Origin: an uncultured Muribaculaceae bacterium
GTDB lineage: Bacteria > Bacteroidota > Bacteroidia > Bacteroidales > Muribaculaceae
Reading direction: 5' to 3'
DNA: 33,855 nucleotides
Assembly: GCA_910577465.1 (NCBI GenBank)
Contig: CAJTMM010000026.1
Location: 1-33,855, forward strand
Below, one piece after another: positions 23,685 through 32,169 of the stretch. Both the position numbers and the translations under genes were made by a program. The notes beneath the pieces were generated by a model. It saw nothing but the letters and a program-made list of their open reading frames with translations, searched no databases and was not told where the DNA came from. The first letter of the stretch is position 1; every line of letters starts with the position of its first letter.

Positions 23685-25490
23685 TTATTTTTCGGTAAGT
23701 TCTATCTGTTGATTGCAAGCTTCGTTCCATTTGGCAAGCGCCGTATTCCAAGTGTCGATATTAGAGATGGCAATACGGGGATTGTCTATGGTCATGGTCT
23801 TGGACATTGACACTATGCCGTGATGGTGGGTGAATTTGCAGGTAAGCGTTCCTTGAGGGGTGTCGATGGTGAAGTCATCGGGTAGATAGGTCACATCATA
23901 TCCGTCAGGGACAATGAGCATGGAATGTCGGGCAATCTCTGCTGGATAAGGTAGCATGTAATCATGTCGGCGTTTGTAAGTGTCGATTCTGTCCGACATG
24001 AGATCTGCTACGGAGTTCAAGTCTATGTATATATTCTTGCCCGATGCGGTGTAGCCTTGTTCATTCCGCACCGTGCCGGATATGGTGGCAAGTTCGGGGC
24101 AGTCGCTGACAAAAGTGATACTGTCGGTGTTGATTCCGGCACGGGAGTGGGGGATAATCAATGCGGCAAGTGCTTCCTGATGGCGGTCCTGTTTCAATGA
24201 GTGGATCAGGCGCATGATATGTTCCTTGGCGTCGCCTGCCAATGTGCGTGTGGCTTTGCCAATCATGGCGCCATCGGAAATAATATAGGTGTACACCAGA
24301 TTGTCGGTGGCACTTTTAGCTCCGGATTCCGGAACTCTTAGCATGAGATATGAGTCGCCATTGTGTACCAACGCGTCCTTCCCCTGTATGGAGTAGGGTA
24401 CATGTGTATACGGTATATATTGAGCGGTGGCGTCGAGAAAAAGCGGATTTTCACTCCGCGGATTGAGAACGCATATCATGTGGTTTTCAGCGGCAAGCGA
24501 GGGTATTTGCTTGATGTCAAATGGTATGTCGCGTGTGCCTATGGATGCCGGATGGGCGTCGAATCCCTGTCGCCGTAGCAGGGTGGATAGCAACAGCGCC
24601 ATGCCCTTGCAGTCGCCGTAGCGTTTGCGCAGGACTTCCGCCGGAGTATCCGGACGTTGACCGGCATCACCTTCCTCGTAGGCGACATACCGGATGTTTG
24701 ACTGTACCCAGGCGAATGTGTCGGCTATGCGCCCGCTGTCGGTTTGTGCCGAGGTGATATGGCTTATCAGATTGTCAATATCAGCCACGGAGGTGTCCAC
24801 GTTGCTTATCTCGCGCTCCCATTCATACAGATGGGCAGTGTCGGAGAACCATCCGCCGACTATCACGTATGGCTCGGATAGCATGGCCGACGGTCGTGCA
24901 GTCTCATCCTTCGAAGCGTCCAAGTCGGTGATGGTGTACGTTATGATGCGGTTGCCGTCAGGCAGGGTATTGTCCGAGCGTGTGATATTGTCCGGTAGAT
25001 TGAATTCGGTGAGTTTTATGCGGTTTAGCTCCGGTGGTATGCTTACGGTGATTGTCTTATGTAGGGTAGGGTAATGATTGGATAACGGAATCTTGGAAAA
25101 GAAAACTGGGTCTGTGAATGTGCGTCGGAATTCGGTGCGCGTTTTCTTACCTTTAGCATCGAGCGGTATGCTGAAGATACATATTCGGCTGTCGTCGTGG
25201 AATATGCCCTCGGCTGATGCATTGCGGTATTCAGGTTTCCCTTTGCCGGATGCTTTGTCGAGGGTTATATTGTCGGAGTAAAATATCCGGGACACAACGG
25301 TTTCTGCCCTGCGGGTGGCTTCAAATTCGTGAGTTACCGTGTTCTTGACGACAGTGCCTTTGTCTGTAACAACAAAGGTATATGATTCCTCCCCTCGCGA
25401 TATCACTACATTGTCGTCGGGAGTGATGGCTTGAGTTATGGCGCATGGCAATACTGCAAGGAATGCTAATAATGAGATGGCTTTGTTCAT
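23685..25490 (-). CDS. Exported DUF3857 protein with transglutaminase domain
   Basis: The 601-residue protein has a signal peptide (first ~22 residues), a DUF3857 domain (about 50-220) and a transglutaminase/protease-like core (about 250-360). The catalytic triad is visible: Cys294 in YGDCKGMALLLSTLL, His337 in ENHMICVL and Asp353 in LFLDATAQY. The C-terminal part is a beta-rich domain typical of these Bacteroidota proteins. Family members may cross-link or cut amide bonds in the periplasm or at the surface; no substrate is established. The start is an ATG followed by MNKAISLLAFLAVL. It is the first gene of the two-gene unit, with a Crp-type regulator gene upstream on the same strand. Confidence 0.87.
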   Translation of the reverse strand: MNKAISLLAFLAVLPCAITQAITPDDNVVISRGEESYTFVVTDKGTVVKNTVTHEFEATRRAETVVSRIFYSDNITLDKASGKGKPEYRNASAEGIFHDDSRICIFSIPLDAKGKKTRTEFRRTFTDPVFFSKIPLSNHYPTLHKTITVSIPPELNRIKLTEFNLPDNITRSDNTLPDGNRIITYTITDLDASKDETARPSAMLSEPYVIVGGWFSDTAHLYEWEREISNVDTSVADIDNLISHITSAQTDSGRIADTFAWVQSNIRYVAYEEGDAGQRPDTPAEVLRKRYGDCKGMALLLSTLLRRQGFDAHPASIGTRDIPFDIKQIPSLAAENHMICVLNPRSENPLFLDATAQYIPYTHVPYSIQGKDALVHNGDSYLMLRVPESGAKSATDNLVYTYIISDGAMIGKATRTLAGDAKEHIMRLIHSLKQDRHQEALAALIIPHSRAGINTDSITFVSDCPELATISGTVRNEQGYTASGKNIYIDLNSVADLMSDRIDTYKRRHDYMLPYPAEIARHSMLIVPDGYDVTYLPDDFTIDTPQGTLTCKFTHHHGIVSMSKTMTIDNPRIAISNIDTWNTALAKWNEACNQQIELTEK

Positions 25491-25568
25491 GAATTCGTAT
25501 CAACCACTGATGAAACACTATATTACTTTACGTTATGCAAAATAATAGATTGGCGGTCGAACGAAGAT

Positions 25569-25593
25569 GAAACTATTTTCAGAATTTAGTTTC
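25569..25593. repeat. Inverted repeat upstream of the DUF3857 operon
   Basis: GAAACTA (25569-25575) and TAGTTTC (25587-25593) form a perfect 7-bp dyad with 11 bp between. It lies about 80 bp before the DUF3857 start and just after the crp-type gene. On the minus strand a near-consensus -7 box TTATTTTG (25538-25545) would put the dyad centre about 50 bp upstream of the start of transcription, an activator-like position. There is no T-tail, so a terminator is unlikely. Confidence 0.4.
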
Positions 25594-25618
25594 TAAGGTA
25601 AATTACCCCCTCCGATGG

Positions 25619-26215
25619 TTAATTAAGGTTAAAATCGTGGTTTCTGCGTGATTCTTCATTAAGCTCGCGCCGTATGCGGCTGAGATATTGCGGCGTAATC
25701 ATGAGGTACGATGCAAGCTCTTTCAGGGGGACTGTTTTGATTATATTGTTGCCATTGCGTATGAGTTCGGCATATCTTTCTTTAGGAGTCAATCTGTAGA
25801 GAGTGAGGTATCGGTCATAGCAAGATTTGAACAACGTGATAGCGAATTCACAGGCGTCTCCCGGGTTGATTCGTTTTAGATATACGTCATTGAATGTTTT
25901 AACCGGGACGATAATCGCTTCCGTGCGGCATCCGGCAACAATGGATGTGGGGCAGGGTGTTTCGGTTGTTGCCGATATGTAGTGTACCACAAATTCATTT
26001 ATTAGCGCGAATCCGGTAATGGCTTCGTGTCCGTCGGATGAATGCAGCGCATACTTGAAATATCCTTTGGTCACGATGCCTATGTACCTGCATCGTTCGC
26101 CTTCGTGTGCGAAAAATTCGCCTTTGTCAAATTGCCGTATCGTACCGTATTTGTGGCAAAATTCGTACAATTCGGTGGCGTTGAGCGCGTCGTAGAATGA
26201 GTTGAATTGTGTCAT
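25619..26215 (-). CDS. Crp/Fnr-family transcriptional regulator
   Basis: The 198-residue protein has a cyclic-nucleotide-binding-like beta-barrel domain (about 20-115) and a C-terminal winged helix (about 145-190) with the recognition region LKELASYLMITPQYLSRIRREL. The FNR-type Fe-S cysteine cluster is absent, and the barrel lacks the exact Arg-Ser phosphate-binding pair of cAMP-binding CRP, so the ligand is unknown. This is the short Bacteroidota type. Its ATG overlaps the dnaE stop codon (ATGA), so it is translated from the dnaE transcript. The dyad at 25569-25593 is a possible target, by position only. Confidence 0.9.
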   Translation of the reverse strand: MTQFNSFYDALNATELYEFCHKYGTIRQFDKGEFFAHEGERCRYIGIVTKGYFKYALHSSDGHEAITGFALINEFVVHYISATTETPCPTSIVAGCRTEAIIVPVKTFNDVYLKRINPGDACEFAITLFKSCYDRYLTLYRLTPKERYAELIRNGNNIIKTVPLKELASYLMITPQYLSRIRRELNEESRRNHDFNLN

Positions 26216-29200
26216 GTGCGCTCGATACTGAATTCCACTTCGAGATTCTCAAGTTTTTCCACAAGGTCTTTGTTGACCGGTATGCGTACGGCGGTGTCGA
26301 GTGTCACCGAACGGCTTGTGGCAGGGTCGGTGACTCTGAATCGCAGATTGCCCATATCTGTGGTGGTGGAGCGGGCGTGCTCCACGAGCACTCCGTGCAG
26401 GGCTTCATTGAGTTTGTCGGCTGCGACGTGTATGGTGATTCCGCTCACCAACTGACCTTTGATGTCGTTGAGCAGACGGATGCTGTTGATTTTGAAGCGA
26501 AGGTCGGAGTTCTGGAACCGTCTGCCGAATGTGCCCTTAATATATATAGGTGTGCCGGGCACTCCATAGTTGTGGAAATCGATGTAGTCTTGACCGAAAA
26601 GCATGAACTCGGCGGCGCCGGTGTAATCCTGGATTTTGAGTATGCCGAAATTGCCACCGTTGCGTGCCGGGCGCGATGTGAAGTCGAGCACCATGCCGCC
26701 AAGAGTGACCTCCATCCCCTCTGTCGGGGTGAGTTCGGCGTATGTTTTGAGTGGCATGGTTCCGAAATGCAGTTCCATAAAGAAGGGGTCGAGCGGATTG
26801 GCAGAATGGTATGTGCCCACTATTTCACGTTCCTTTTCCAGACGGATGGCATCGACCCAACGCAATGCCGGGACTATCGGCGGGCGTCCGGCGGTTGCCA
26901 TTGCTGCATCGTCGTCGCCAAATAGCGACATGCTTTTGTTCATTTTGTCGGCTTGGAACAGTTGACCGTAGCGCAATATGCATTCTGAGAATGTCTCTCC
27001 TTTGGAATTCGGTTCGAAGAAGTCCTCACGCTGTATCGTATCCTTGAAGCAGTCAAATGCTCCTGCCATTGCCAATGTCTCAAGTATTCGGCGGTTGATA
27101 GCCGAAGGGTTGACGCGCTCCACAAAATCGTAGATGGATGTGAACGGGCCGCCGTCGTTGCGGGCTGCGAGTATTTCCGTGGCAACGTTCTCGCCGATAC
27201 CCTTGAGCGCGGCGATACCGAATCGGATGTCGCCATGAGAGTTGACACCGAATTCGGCGAAACTTTCATTTACGTCCGGACCTTTCACCGGTATGTGCAT
27301 CTTCTTGCACTCGTCTATGAAGTTGGATAGTTTCTCTATGTCGGAACTGTTGCGCGACAGCACGGCAGCCATATATTCGGCAGGGTAGTTGGCTTTGAGA
27401 TATGCCGTCTGGAACGCTACCCAGCTGTAGCATGTGGCATGACTCTTGTTGAATGCGTACGATGCGAATTTTTCCCAGTCGGCCCATATTTTGTCGAGTA
27501 CTTTCGGGTCGTGTCCGTTTTTCTGACCGCCTTCAAGGAACAGGGTCTTCAGCTCGTTCATTTTTTCGATAAGCTTCTTACCCATTGCCTTGCGCAGCGT
27601 GTCGCTCTGTCCGCGTGTGAAGTTGGCGAGCAGACGCGAAAGTAACATCACCTGTTCCTGATACACCGTTACACCGTAGGTGTCCTTCAGGTATTTCTCC
27701 ATCACGGGTATGTCATACTCTATAGGGGCGCGACCGTGCTTACGGGCTATGAAGTCGGGTATATAGTCCATAGGTCCCGGGCGGTAAAGGGCGTTCATGG
27801 CTATGAGGTCCTCGAATGTTGAGGGCTGTAGCTCGCGCAGGTATTTCTGCATGCCTGCCGACTCAAACTGGAATGTGCCGGCGGTGCGTCCTTCGCAGTA
27901 TAATTGGTATGTGGCGGGGTCATCTATCGGCACGTGGTCAATGTCTACATCTATGCCGCGTGTGCGCTTGACATTGGCAACGGCTTCCTTGATGATGGAC
28001 AGTGTCTTCAGTCCCAGGAAGTCCATCTTTATAAGACCGGTCTCTTCGATTACGCGCCCTTCGTACTGGGTGACGATTATTTTCTCCTTGGAGTCCGATG
28101 ATTTGTCCACGGCTGTGCTCACCGGTACCCAGTCGGTGATATCGTCACGGCAGATTATTACGCCACATGCGTGTACGCCGGTGTTGCGCACGGTGCCTTC
28201 AAGGGCGCGTGCAAATTTGAGCGTTTCCACTATAAGGTCGTTGTGGCTGTTGAGCTCTGCCTTGAATTCGGGCACATATTCGTAGCAATTGTCCAAGGTC
28301 GGTTTCAGTTCCTTGCCGTCGACCGTGGGCATACGTTTGGGTATCAGTTTGGCAAGACGGTCACTCTCGCTCAGCGGAAGCTGCTCTATGCGTGCCACAT
28401 CCTTGATGGCAGATTTGGCAGCCATGGTGCCGTAGGTGATGATATGTGCCACCTTCTCCTCTCCGTATTTTTCGTTGACGTAACGGAGCACGTCGGCGCG
28501 GCCGTCGTCGTCGAAGTCGATATCGATATCCGGCAGGGAAATACGGTCGGGATTGAGGAAGCGTTCGAACAGCAGGTCGTACTTGACCGGGTCAATCTGC
28601 GTGATGCCAAGACAGTAAGCCACACAGCTTCCTGCCGCCGAGCCACGTCCGGGTCCCACGCTCACTCCGAGCTGCTCACGGGCTGCGTTGATGAAGTCCT
28701 GCACTATAAGGAAGTAACCCGGAAAACCCATGGTTTTCATGATGTGGAGCTCGAATTTGATTCGTTCCTTCAATTCGTCGGTGAGCGGGTCGCCATAACG
28801 TTTCTTGGCTCCTTCGTATGCGAGTTTTGCCAAGTAGTCGGCTTCAAATTTTATGCGGTACAGCTTGTCGTAGCCGCCCAATTTCTTGATTTTTTCCTCG
28901 GCGGCTTCCTGGCTTAGCACCACGTTGCCGTTCTCGTCTTGAGTGAATTCGTCAAACAGCTCCTGCTGGGTGATGCGTGCGCGGTATTCCTCCTCTGTAC
29001 CGAAGTCGGCAGGTATCTCAAAGTTGGGCATGATGGGACCGTGGTCTATAGAGTAGTGCTCCACTTTACGTGCTATCTCCAGCGTGTTCTCGAGAGCTTC
29101 AGGTATGTCGCCGAATATGTCGTTCATCTCCTGCTGGGTCTTCATCCACTCCTGCTTAGTGTAGCGCATACGGTTTGGATCATTGAGATTGCTGTTTGTG

Positions 29201-30000
29201 CTCACGCATATCAGGCGGTCGTGGGCTTCGGCGTCTTTTTCGTTGACGAAGTGTACGTCGTTGGTGCAGATCAGTTTTATGTCGAATTTGCGTGCAATAC
29301 GTATCAACTCAGGATTTACCGTCAGCTGTTCTTCATATACCGAGCGGTTTCCACCCGGGGCATTTGTGGCGTGTCGTTGTAGCTCAAGATAGTAGTCGTC
29401 ACCGAAAGTGTCCTTCCACCATTTTACCTGTTTCTCGGCCTCCTCTATTTGTCCGGTTCGTATCAGACGCGGTATTTCCCCGCCGAGACATGCCGATGCT
29501 ATAATCAATCCTTCGCGGTGTGCCGCAAGTTCCTGCTTGTCGGTACGCGGGTGCATGTAGAAGCCTTCGGTCCAGGCTTTCGACACTAATTTTATCAGGT
29601 TCTTGTAGCCCTGCTGATTTTTGGCGAGCACCACGAGGTGGCGTCCGGTGTCGCGTTTGTCGGTTTGTTCGGAGAGCGATTTGTTTGCCACATACATCTC
29701 GCAGCCTATGATGAGTCTGAATTCTTTCGATTTCAGGCGGTCAATCCACCGCTGTATCTGTGCGGCTTTGGCTTCATCGCCGGCTTTCTGTGCTTTTTCG
29801 AGTTTTTTCTTATATCCTTTGAGGGCACCTCCATTGACATAGTTGTACATCTCCTTCACTCCAAACATGTTGCCATGGTCGGTGATGGCTATTCCTGCCA
29901 TATCGTCGGCAAGGGCTTTGTCGATTAGGGCTGATACCGACGCCTGTCCGTCGAGAAGGGAGTATTGCGTGTGTACGTGTAGGTGTACGAATGGGGTCAT
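26212..30000 (-). CDS. dnaE: DNA polymerase III alpha subunit
   Basis: The ATG at 30000 (MTPFVHLHVHTQYS) gives 1262 residues; a TTG five codons upstream adds only MHHPS. The N-terminal PHP domain has HLHVHTQYSLLDG (6-18) and TDHGNMFG (about 40-47). The C-family polymerase core has GPGRGSAAGS near 449-458 and PDIDIDFDDDGR with catalytic Asp491 and Asp493. Helix-hairpin-helix and OB-fold regions fill the last third. It is the replicative polymerase, acting with the beta clamp and tau complex. The length is normal for Bacteroidota. A -7 box TAACTTTG lies at 30113-30120 without a clear -33 box, and the crp-type gene follows by ATGA overlap. Confidence 0.98.
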   Translation of the reverse strand: MTPFVHLHVHTQYSLLDGQASVSALIDKALADDMAGIAITDHGNMFGVKEMYNYVNGGALKGYKKKLEKAQKAGDEAKAAQIQRWIDRLKSKEFRLIIGCEMYVANKSLSEQTDKRDTGRHLVVLAKNQQGYKNLIKLVSKAWTEGFYMHPRTDKQELAAHREGLIIASACLGGEIPRLIRTGQIEEAEKQVKWWKDTFGDDYYLELQRHATNAPGGNRSVYEEQLTVNPELIRIARKFDIKLICTNDVHFVNEKDAEAHDRLICVSTNSNLNDPNRMRYTKQEWMKTQQEMNDIFGDIPEALENTLEIARKVEHYSIDHGPIMPNFEIPADFGTEEEYRARITQQELFDEFTQDENGNVVLSQEAAEEKIKKLGGYDKLYRIKFEADYLAKLAYEGAKKRYGDPLTDELKERIKFELHIMKTMGFPGYFLIVQDFINAAREQLGVSVGPGRGSAAGSCVAYCLGITQIDPVKYDLLFERFLNPDRISLPDIDIDFDDDGRADVLRYVNEKYGEEKVAHIITYGTMAAKSAIKDVARIEQLPLSESDRLAKLIPKRMPTVDGKELKPTLDNCYEYVPEFKAELNSHNDLIVETLKFARALEGTVRNTGVHACGVIICRDDITDWVPVSTAVDKSSDSKEKIIVTQYEGRVIEETGLIKMDFLGLKTLSIIKEAVANVKRTRGIDVDIDHVPIDDPATYQLYCEGRTAGTFQFESAGMQKYLRELQPSTFEDLIAMNALYRPGPMDYIPDFIARKHGRAPIEYDIPVMEKYLKDTYGVTVYQEQVMLLSRLLANFTRGQSDTLRKAMGKKLIEKMNELKTLFLEGGQKNGHDPKVLDKIWADWEKFASYAFNKSHATCYSWVAFQTAYLKANYPAEYMAAVLSRNSSDIEKLSNFIDECKKMHIPVKGPDVNESFAEFGVNSHGDIRFGIAALKGIGENVATEILAARNDGGPFTSIYDFVERVNPSAINRRILETLAMAGAFDCFKDTIQREDFFEPNSKGETFSECILRYGQLFQADKMNKSMSLFGDDDAAMATAGRPPIVPALRWVDAIRLEKEREIVGTYHSANPLDPFFMELHFGTMPLKTYAELTPTEGMEVTLGGMVLDFTSRPARNGGNFGILKIQDYTGAAEFMLFGQDYIDFHNYGVPGTPIYIKGTFGRRFQNSDLRFKINSIRLLNDIKGQLVSGITIHVAADKLNEALHGVLVEHARSTTTDMGNLRFRVTDPATSRSVTLDTAVRIPVNKDLVEKLENLEVEFSIERT

Positions 30001-30112
30001 AGATGGATGGTGCAAAAAATGTTGAGGTTTATAATTTACCGAATATACGGCTAAGTGGGCGCAGTGCCGAATTTATTTGGGCATTGGCTTACGTGAGTAT
30101 ATAAGGTGGAGT

Positions 30113-30120
30113 CAAAGTTA
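30113..30120 (-). promoter_or_regulatory. Candidate -7 box of dnaE
   Basis: TAACTTTG on the minus strand is an exact match to TAnnTTTG, 113 bp before the dnaE ATG. The -33 position has no TTTG at 19 bp, so the promoter is only suggested. Confidence 0.4.
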
Positions 30121-30217
30121 CTAATAAATCCCGATGTGTGTAGTGAAAAGTTATTTTACATTCGGTAAAAAATTTAAATGAGTTCATTAACTTGGCGTTG
30201 AGATGTTAATAAATGAC

Positions 30218-30246
30218 GGTGCGCGCCATGGATTGTGGCGCGCACC
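30218..30246 (-). terminator. Stem-loop terminator after the blaR1-like gene
   Basis: An 11-bp perfect GC-rich stem (30218-30228 with 30236-30246) with a 7-nt loop lies 36 bp downstream of the M56/TonB gene on the minus strand, followed there by GTCATTTATTAAC. The rest of the 281-bp space between dnaE and this gene holds the dnaE leader; I see no gene there. Confidence 0.75.
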
Positions 30247-30281
30247 TTAGTTAGGATTTAGTATGTTCGGCTGTCTGTGTA

Positions 30282-31604
30282 TCAGTTGAGTTTGAAGTGT
30301 ATGGGCACCTGGCAGACACATTTTACCGCTTTGCCGTCCTGCTTGCCCGGATTGAATTTCGGCATGAGCGATACTACCCGCATAGCTTCCTTGTCCAACG
30401 CCGGCGATACGCTCTTGGTGATGTGGATGTCGCTTATGGAGCCGTCGGTGTCGACGTTGAATCCTACGAGCACCATGCCTTGTTCTTTCTCTTTCATGGC
30501 ACTCTCCGGATAGCGGAGGTTTTCGATGAGGAATTTCATCATGGCAATCTGTCCGCCTGCATATTCCGGCTTGATTTCCGGTTCTACCATAGCCTCGTCG
30601 GGCTTTTCATCCAATCGGGTGGATGTGGCAGGTGTGTTGACGGTTAAGGAAAAATCCTTAACTTTGCCGATACTTGCGGTTTCGCTGTCAAATGGCGATG
30701 CCGACATGTCATTGATTACTTGGGCTATGCCGCTGAAGCTCAATGCTCCGATGGCTAAGGCTCCAATCATTGCCGCTGACGCGATTCTGACGCGTGGCGT
30801 GCGGCGGGGCTTTTTTGATAACATCATGGTTATACGTTTATTAAGTGAACTATGATTAAGACTGTTGGCGAGAGACGCGAACCTTGCGCCGGCAGTCTTT
30901 TCTATTAGAAACATTTGGTAGTCGTAGGCATCCGCGCCATTGTCCAGGACATAGGCGTCGGCTTGGTATTCATGTATGTCGCGAAGCATGTTCAGTATGC
31001 GCCAGGCTATCGGGTTGTACCACTGTATTGCGGTGATGATACTTCCTGTAAGGATGTCAATCCAATGATGGTGTATGATGTGTGCGCGTTCGTGGGCTAT
31101 GGTCAAATGGTGGCGCGGGTCGGCGGCGTCGTCTGAGTGAAGAAATATGTCGCGTCCCCAGGAGAATGGCGCGAGTGTGTCGCGATGGTGCACCATGGCA
31201 GTGGCGCCGTCTATGCTGCATGGCATGGCAGAGCGTTTCAGTATGGCGATTCTGGCTATTGACCATAGTGTGAGCGCGAACATGCACAATGTTACGATGG
31301 TGTTCAGCGTCGTTATTGCCGACGGTATGTGCCACGTCGATAGGGGTTGTCCCGCATCGGCTATACCTATGATGGGGGTACCTATCATTACAGCATTGAT
31401 ATTTGGGACGGTGCCGGCACATGGAGAGATGTGCGGTATGGCTATTAGTATCATTGGCAATATGAGACTGACGGCGTAGCCCGTAAGGATTATGCGCCTT
31501 GATATCCGCGGTGGTATCGCTGATGATGGCAATAGGAGCAATATGCAATAAAATATTGTAATGATTATTGCCGAGAGGATTGAGTATGTGAATAGTACGT
31601 TCAT
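30282..31604 (-). CDS. BlaR1-like M56 metallopeptidase fused to TonB C-terminal domain
   Basis: The 440-residue membrane protein has N-terminal helices (about 5-25, 38-55, 100-122), then the M56 zinc protease site HERAH (His171, Glu172, His175) with Glu212 in HEYQAD as third ligand, and another helix at about 274-294. The remainder is periplasmic and ends in a TonB-type domain (about 350-440: GGQIAMMKFLIENLRYPESA, later VGFNVDTDGSI). In BlaR1/MecR1 a sensor triggers the protease to clear the BlaI repressor. In Bacteroidota the sensor is often replaced by TonB-like sequence, as here, so the stimulus is unknown. It begins 10 bp after the repressor gene. Confidence 0.9.
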   Translation of the reverse strand: MNVLFTYSILSAIIITIFYCILLLLPSSAIPPRISRRIILTGYAVSLILPMILIAIPHISPCAGTVPNINAVMIGTPIIGIADAGQPLSTWHIPSAITTLNTIVTLCMFALTLWSIARIAILKRSAMPCSIDGATAMVHHRDTLAPFSWGRDIFLHSDDAADPRHHLTIAHERAHIIHHHWIDILTGSIITAIQWYNPIAWRILNMLRDIHEYQADAYVLDNGADAYDYQMFLIEKTAGARFASLANSLNHSSLNKRITMMLSKKPRRTPRVRIASAAMIGALAIGALSFSGIAQVINDMSASPFDSETASIGKVKDFSLTVNTPATSTRLDEKPDEAMVEPEIKPEYAGGQIAMMKFLIENLRYPESAMKEKEQGMVLVGFNVDTDGSISDIHITKSVSPALDKEAMRVVSLMPKFNPGKQDGKAVKCVCQVPIHFKLN

Positions 31605-31614
31605 AGATGCGGTG

Positions 31615-31986
31615 TTATTCTCCGGTGTCGCGTGATTGTTTCACACGGGTTATTATATCGGTCAGTTCGCGTTCGGATATCTTTTCGTCGCTGACAAGTG
31701 CGCTTACCAGGCTTGGCAGTGAGTTGTTGAAATATCGCGATAGTATCTCCTTGAGATTGGTCTTTCCGTACTCGCGTTCGCTCATGGTAGGGATGTAGCG
31801 GTAGGTGTTGCCTAACTTTTCGTGTCGGAGAAATCCTTTCTCCTCAAGTATGCGCACGAAGGTAGATATGGTGTTCACGTGCGGACGTGGCTCGGGATGT
31901 GCTTCTACTATCTCTTTTACGAATAGCGGTCCGCGGTTCCAGAACATCTTCATGAGCGATTCCTCCTTTTCGGTAAGTGTTTTCAT
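31615..31986 (-). CDS. BlaI/MecI/CopY-family repressor
   Basis: The 123-residue protein has the family's winged-helix N-terminus (LTEKEESLMKMFWNRGPLFVKEIVEA, then HVNTISTFVRILEEKGFLRHEK) and a C-terminal dimerisation part with the protease-target region near residue 95. It represses its own operon with the M56 gene until the sensor protease removes it. Two adjacent 21-bp dyads cover its promoter at 32016-32057, just upstream. The length is normal. Confidence 0.94.
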   Translation of the reverse strand: MKTLTEKEESLMKMFWNRGPLFVKEIVEAHPEPRPHVNTISTFVRILEEKGFLRHEKLGNTYRYIPTMSEREYGKTNLKEILSRYFNNSLPSLVSALVSDEKISERELTDIITRVKQSRDTGE

Positions 31987-32009
31987 ATTATATCGTTATG
32001 ATTATATTG

Positions 32010-32040
32010 CAAATCTAAACTAAATATTTTAGTTTACCAA
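32010..32040 (-). promoter_or_regulatory. Promoter of the blaI-M56 operon
   Basis: TAGATTTG (32010-32017, minus strand) is an exact -7 box; TTGG (32037-32040) lies 19 bp upstream at the -33 position. Both boxes are touched by the operators described separately. Transcription should start near 32003. Confidence 0.7.
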
Positions 32041-32057
32041 CTAATTTGTTTAGTTGG
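32016..32057. promoter_or_regulatory. Tandem BlaI-type operators
   Basis: Two abutting 21-bp dyads: TAAACTAAA-TAT-TTTAGTTTA (32016-32036, perfect) and CCAACTAAT-TTG-TTTAGTTGG (32037-32057, 8 of 9 pairs). They share the half-site AACTAA and have centres 21 bp apart, two helical turns, so two dimers would lie on the same face. The first fills the spacer between -33 and -7, the second covers the -33 box. Confidence 0.8.
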
Positions 32058-32108
32058 ATGTGTATTTAACATGTATTAATCTATTGGCTCCGTCAGATTA
32101 AAACAGAA

Positions 32109-32148
32109 GCTACGGTGCGGTATCCATAGTGGCATGCCGCACCGTAGC
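32109..32148 (-). terminator. Terminator of creD
   Basis: A perfect 12-bp stem (32109-32120 with 32137-32148) lies 22 bp after the creD stop on the minus strand and is followed there by TTCTGTTTTAAT. It separates creD from the blaI promoter. Confidence 0.8.
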
Positions 32149-32169
32149 ATTGTGTGGGTTATTTACGTA

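Noticed and set aside
28171..28917. Long open frame (248 codons) antisense to dnaE, with others at 26209-26925 and 27797-28285
   Set aside because: They lie wholly opposite a well-conserved gene, have no family features and arise from its codon bias.
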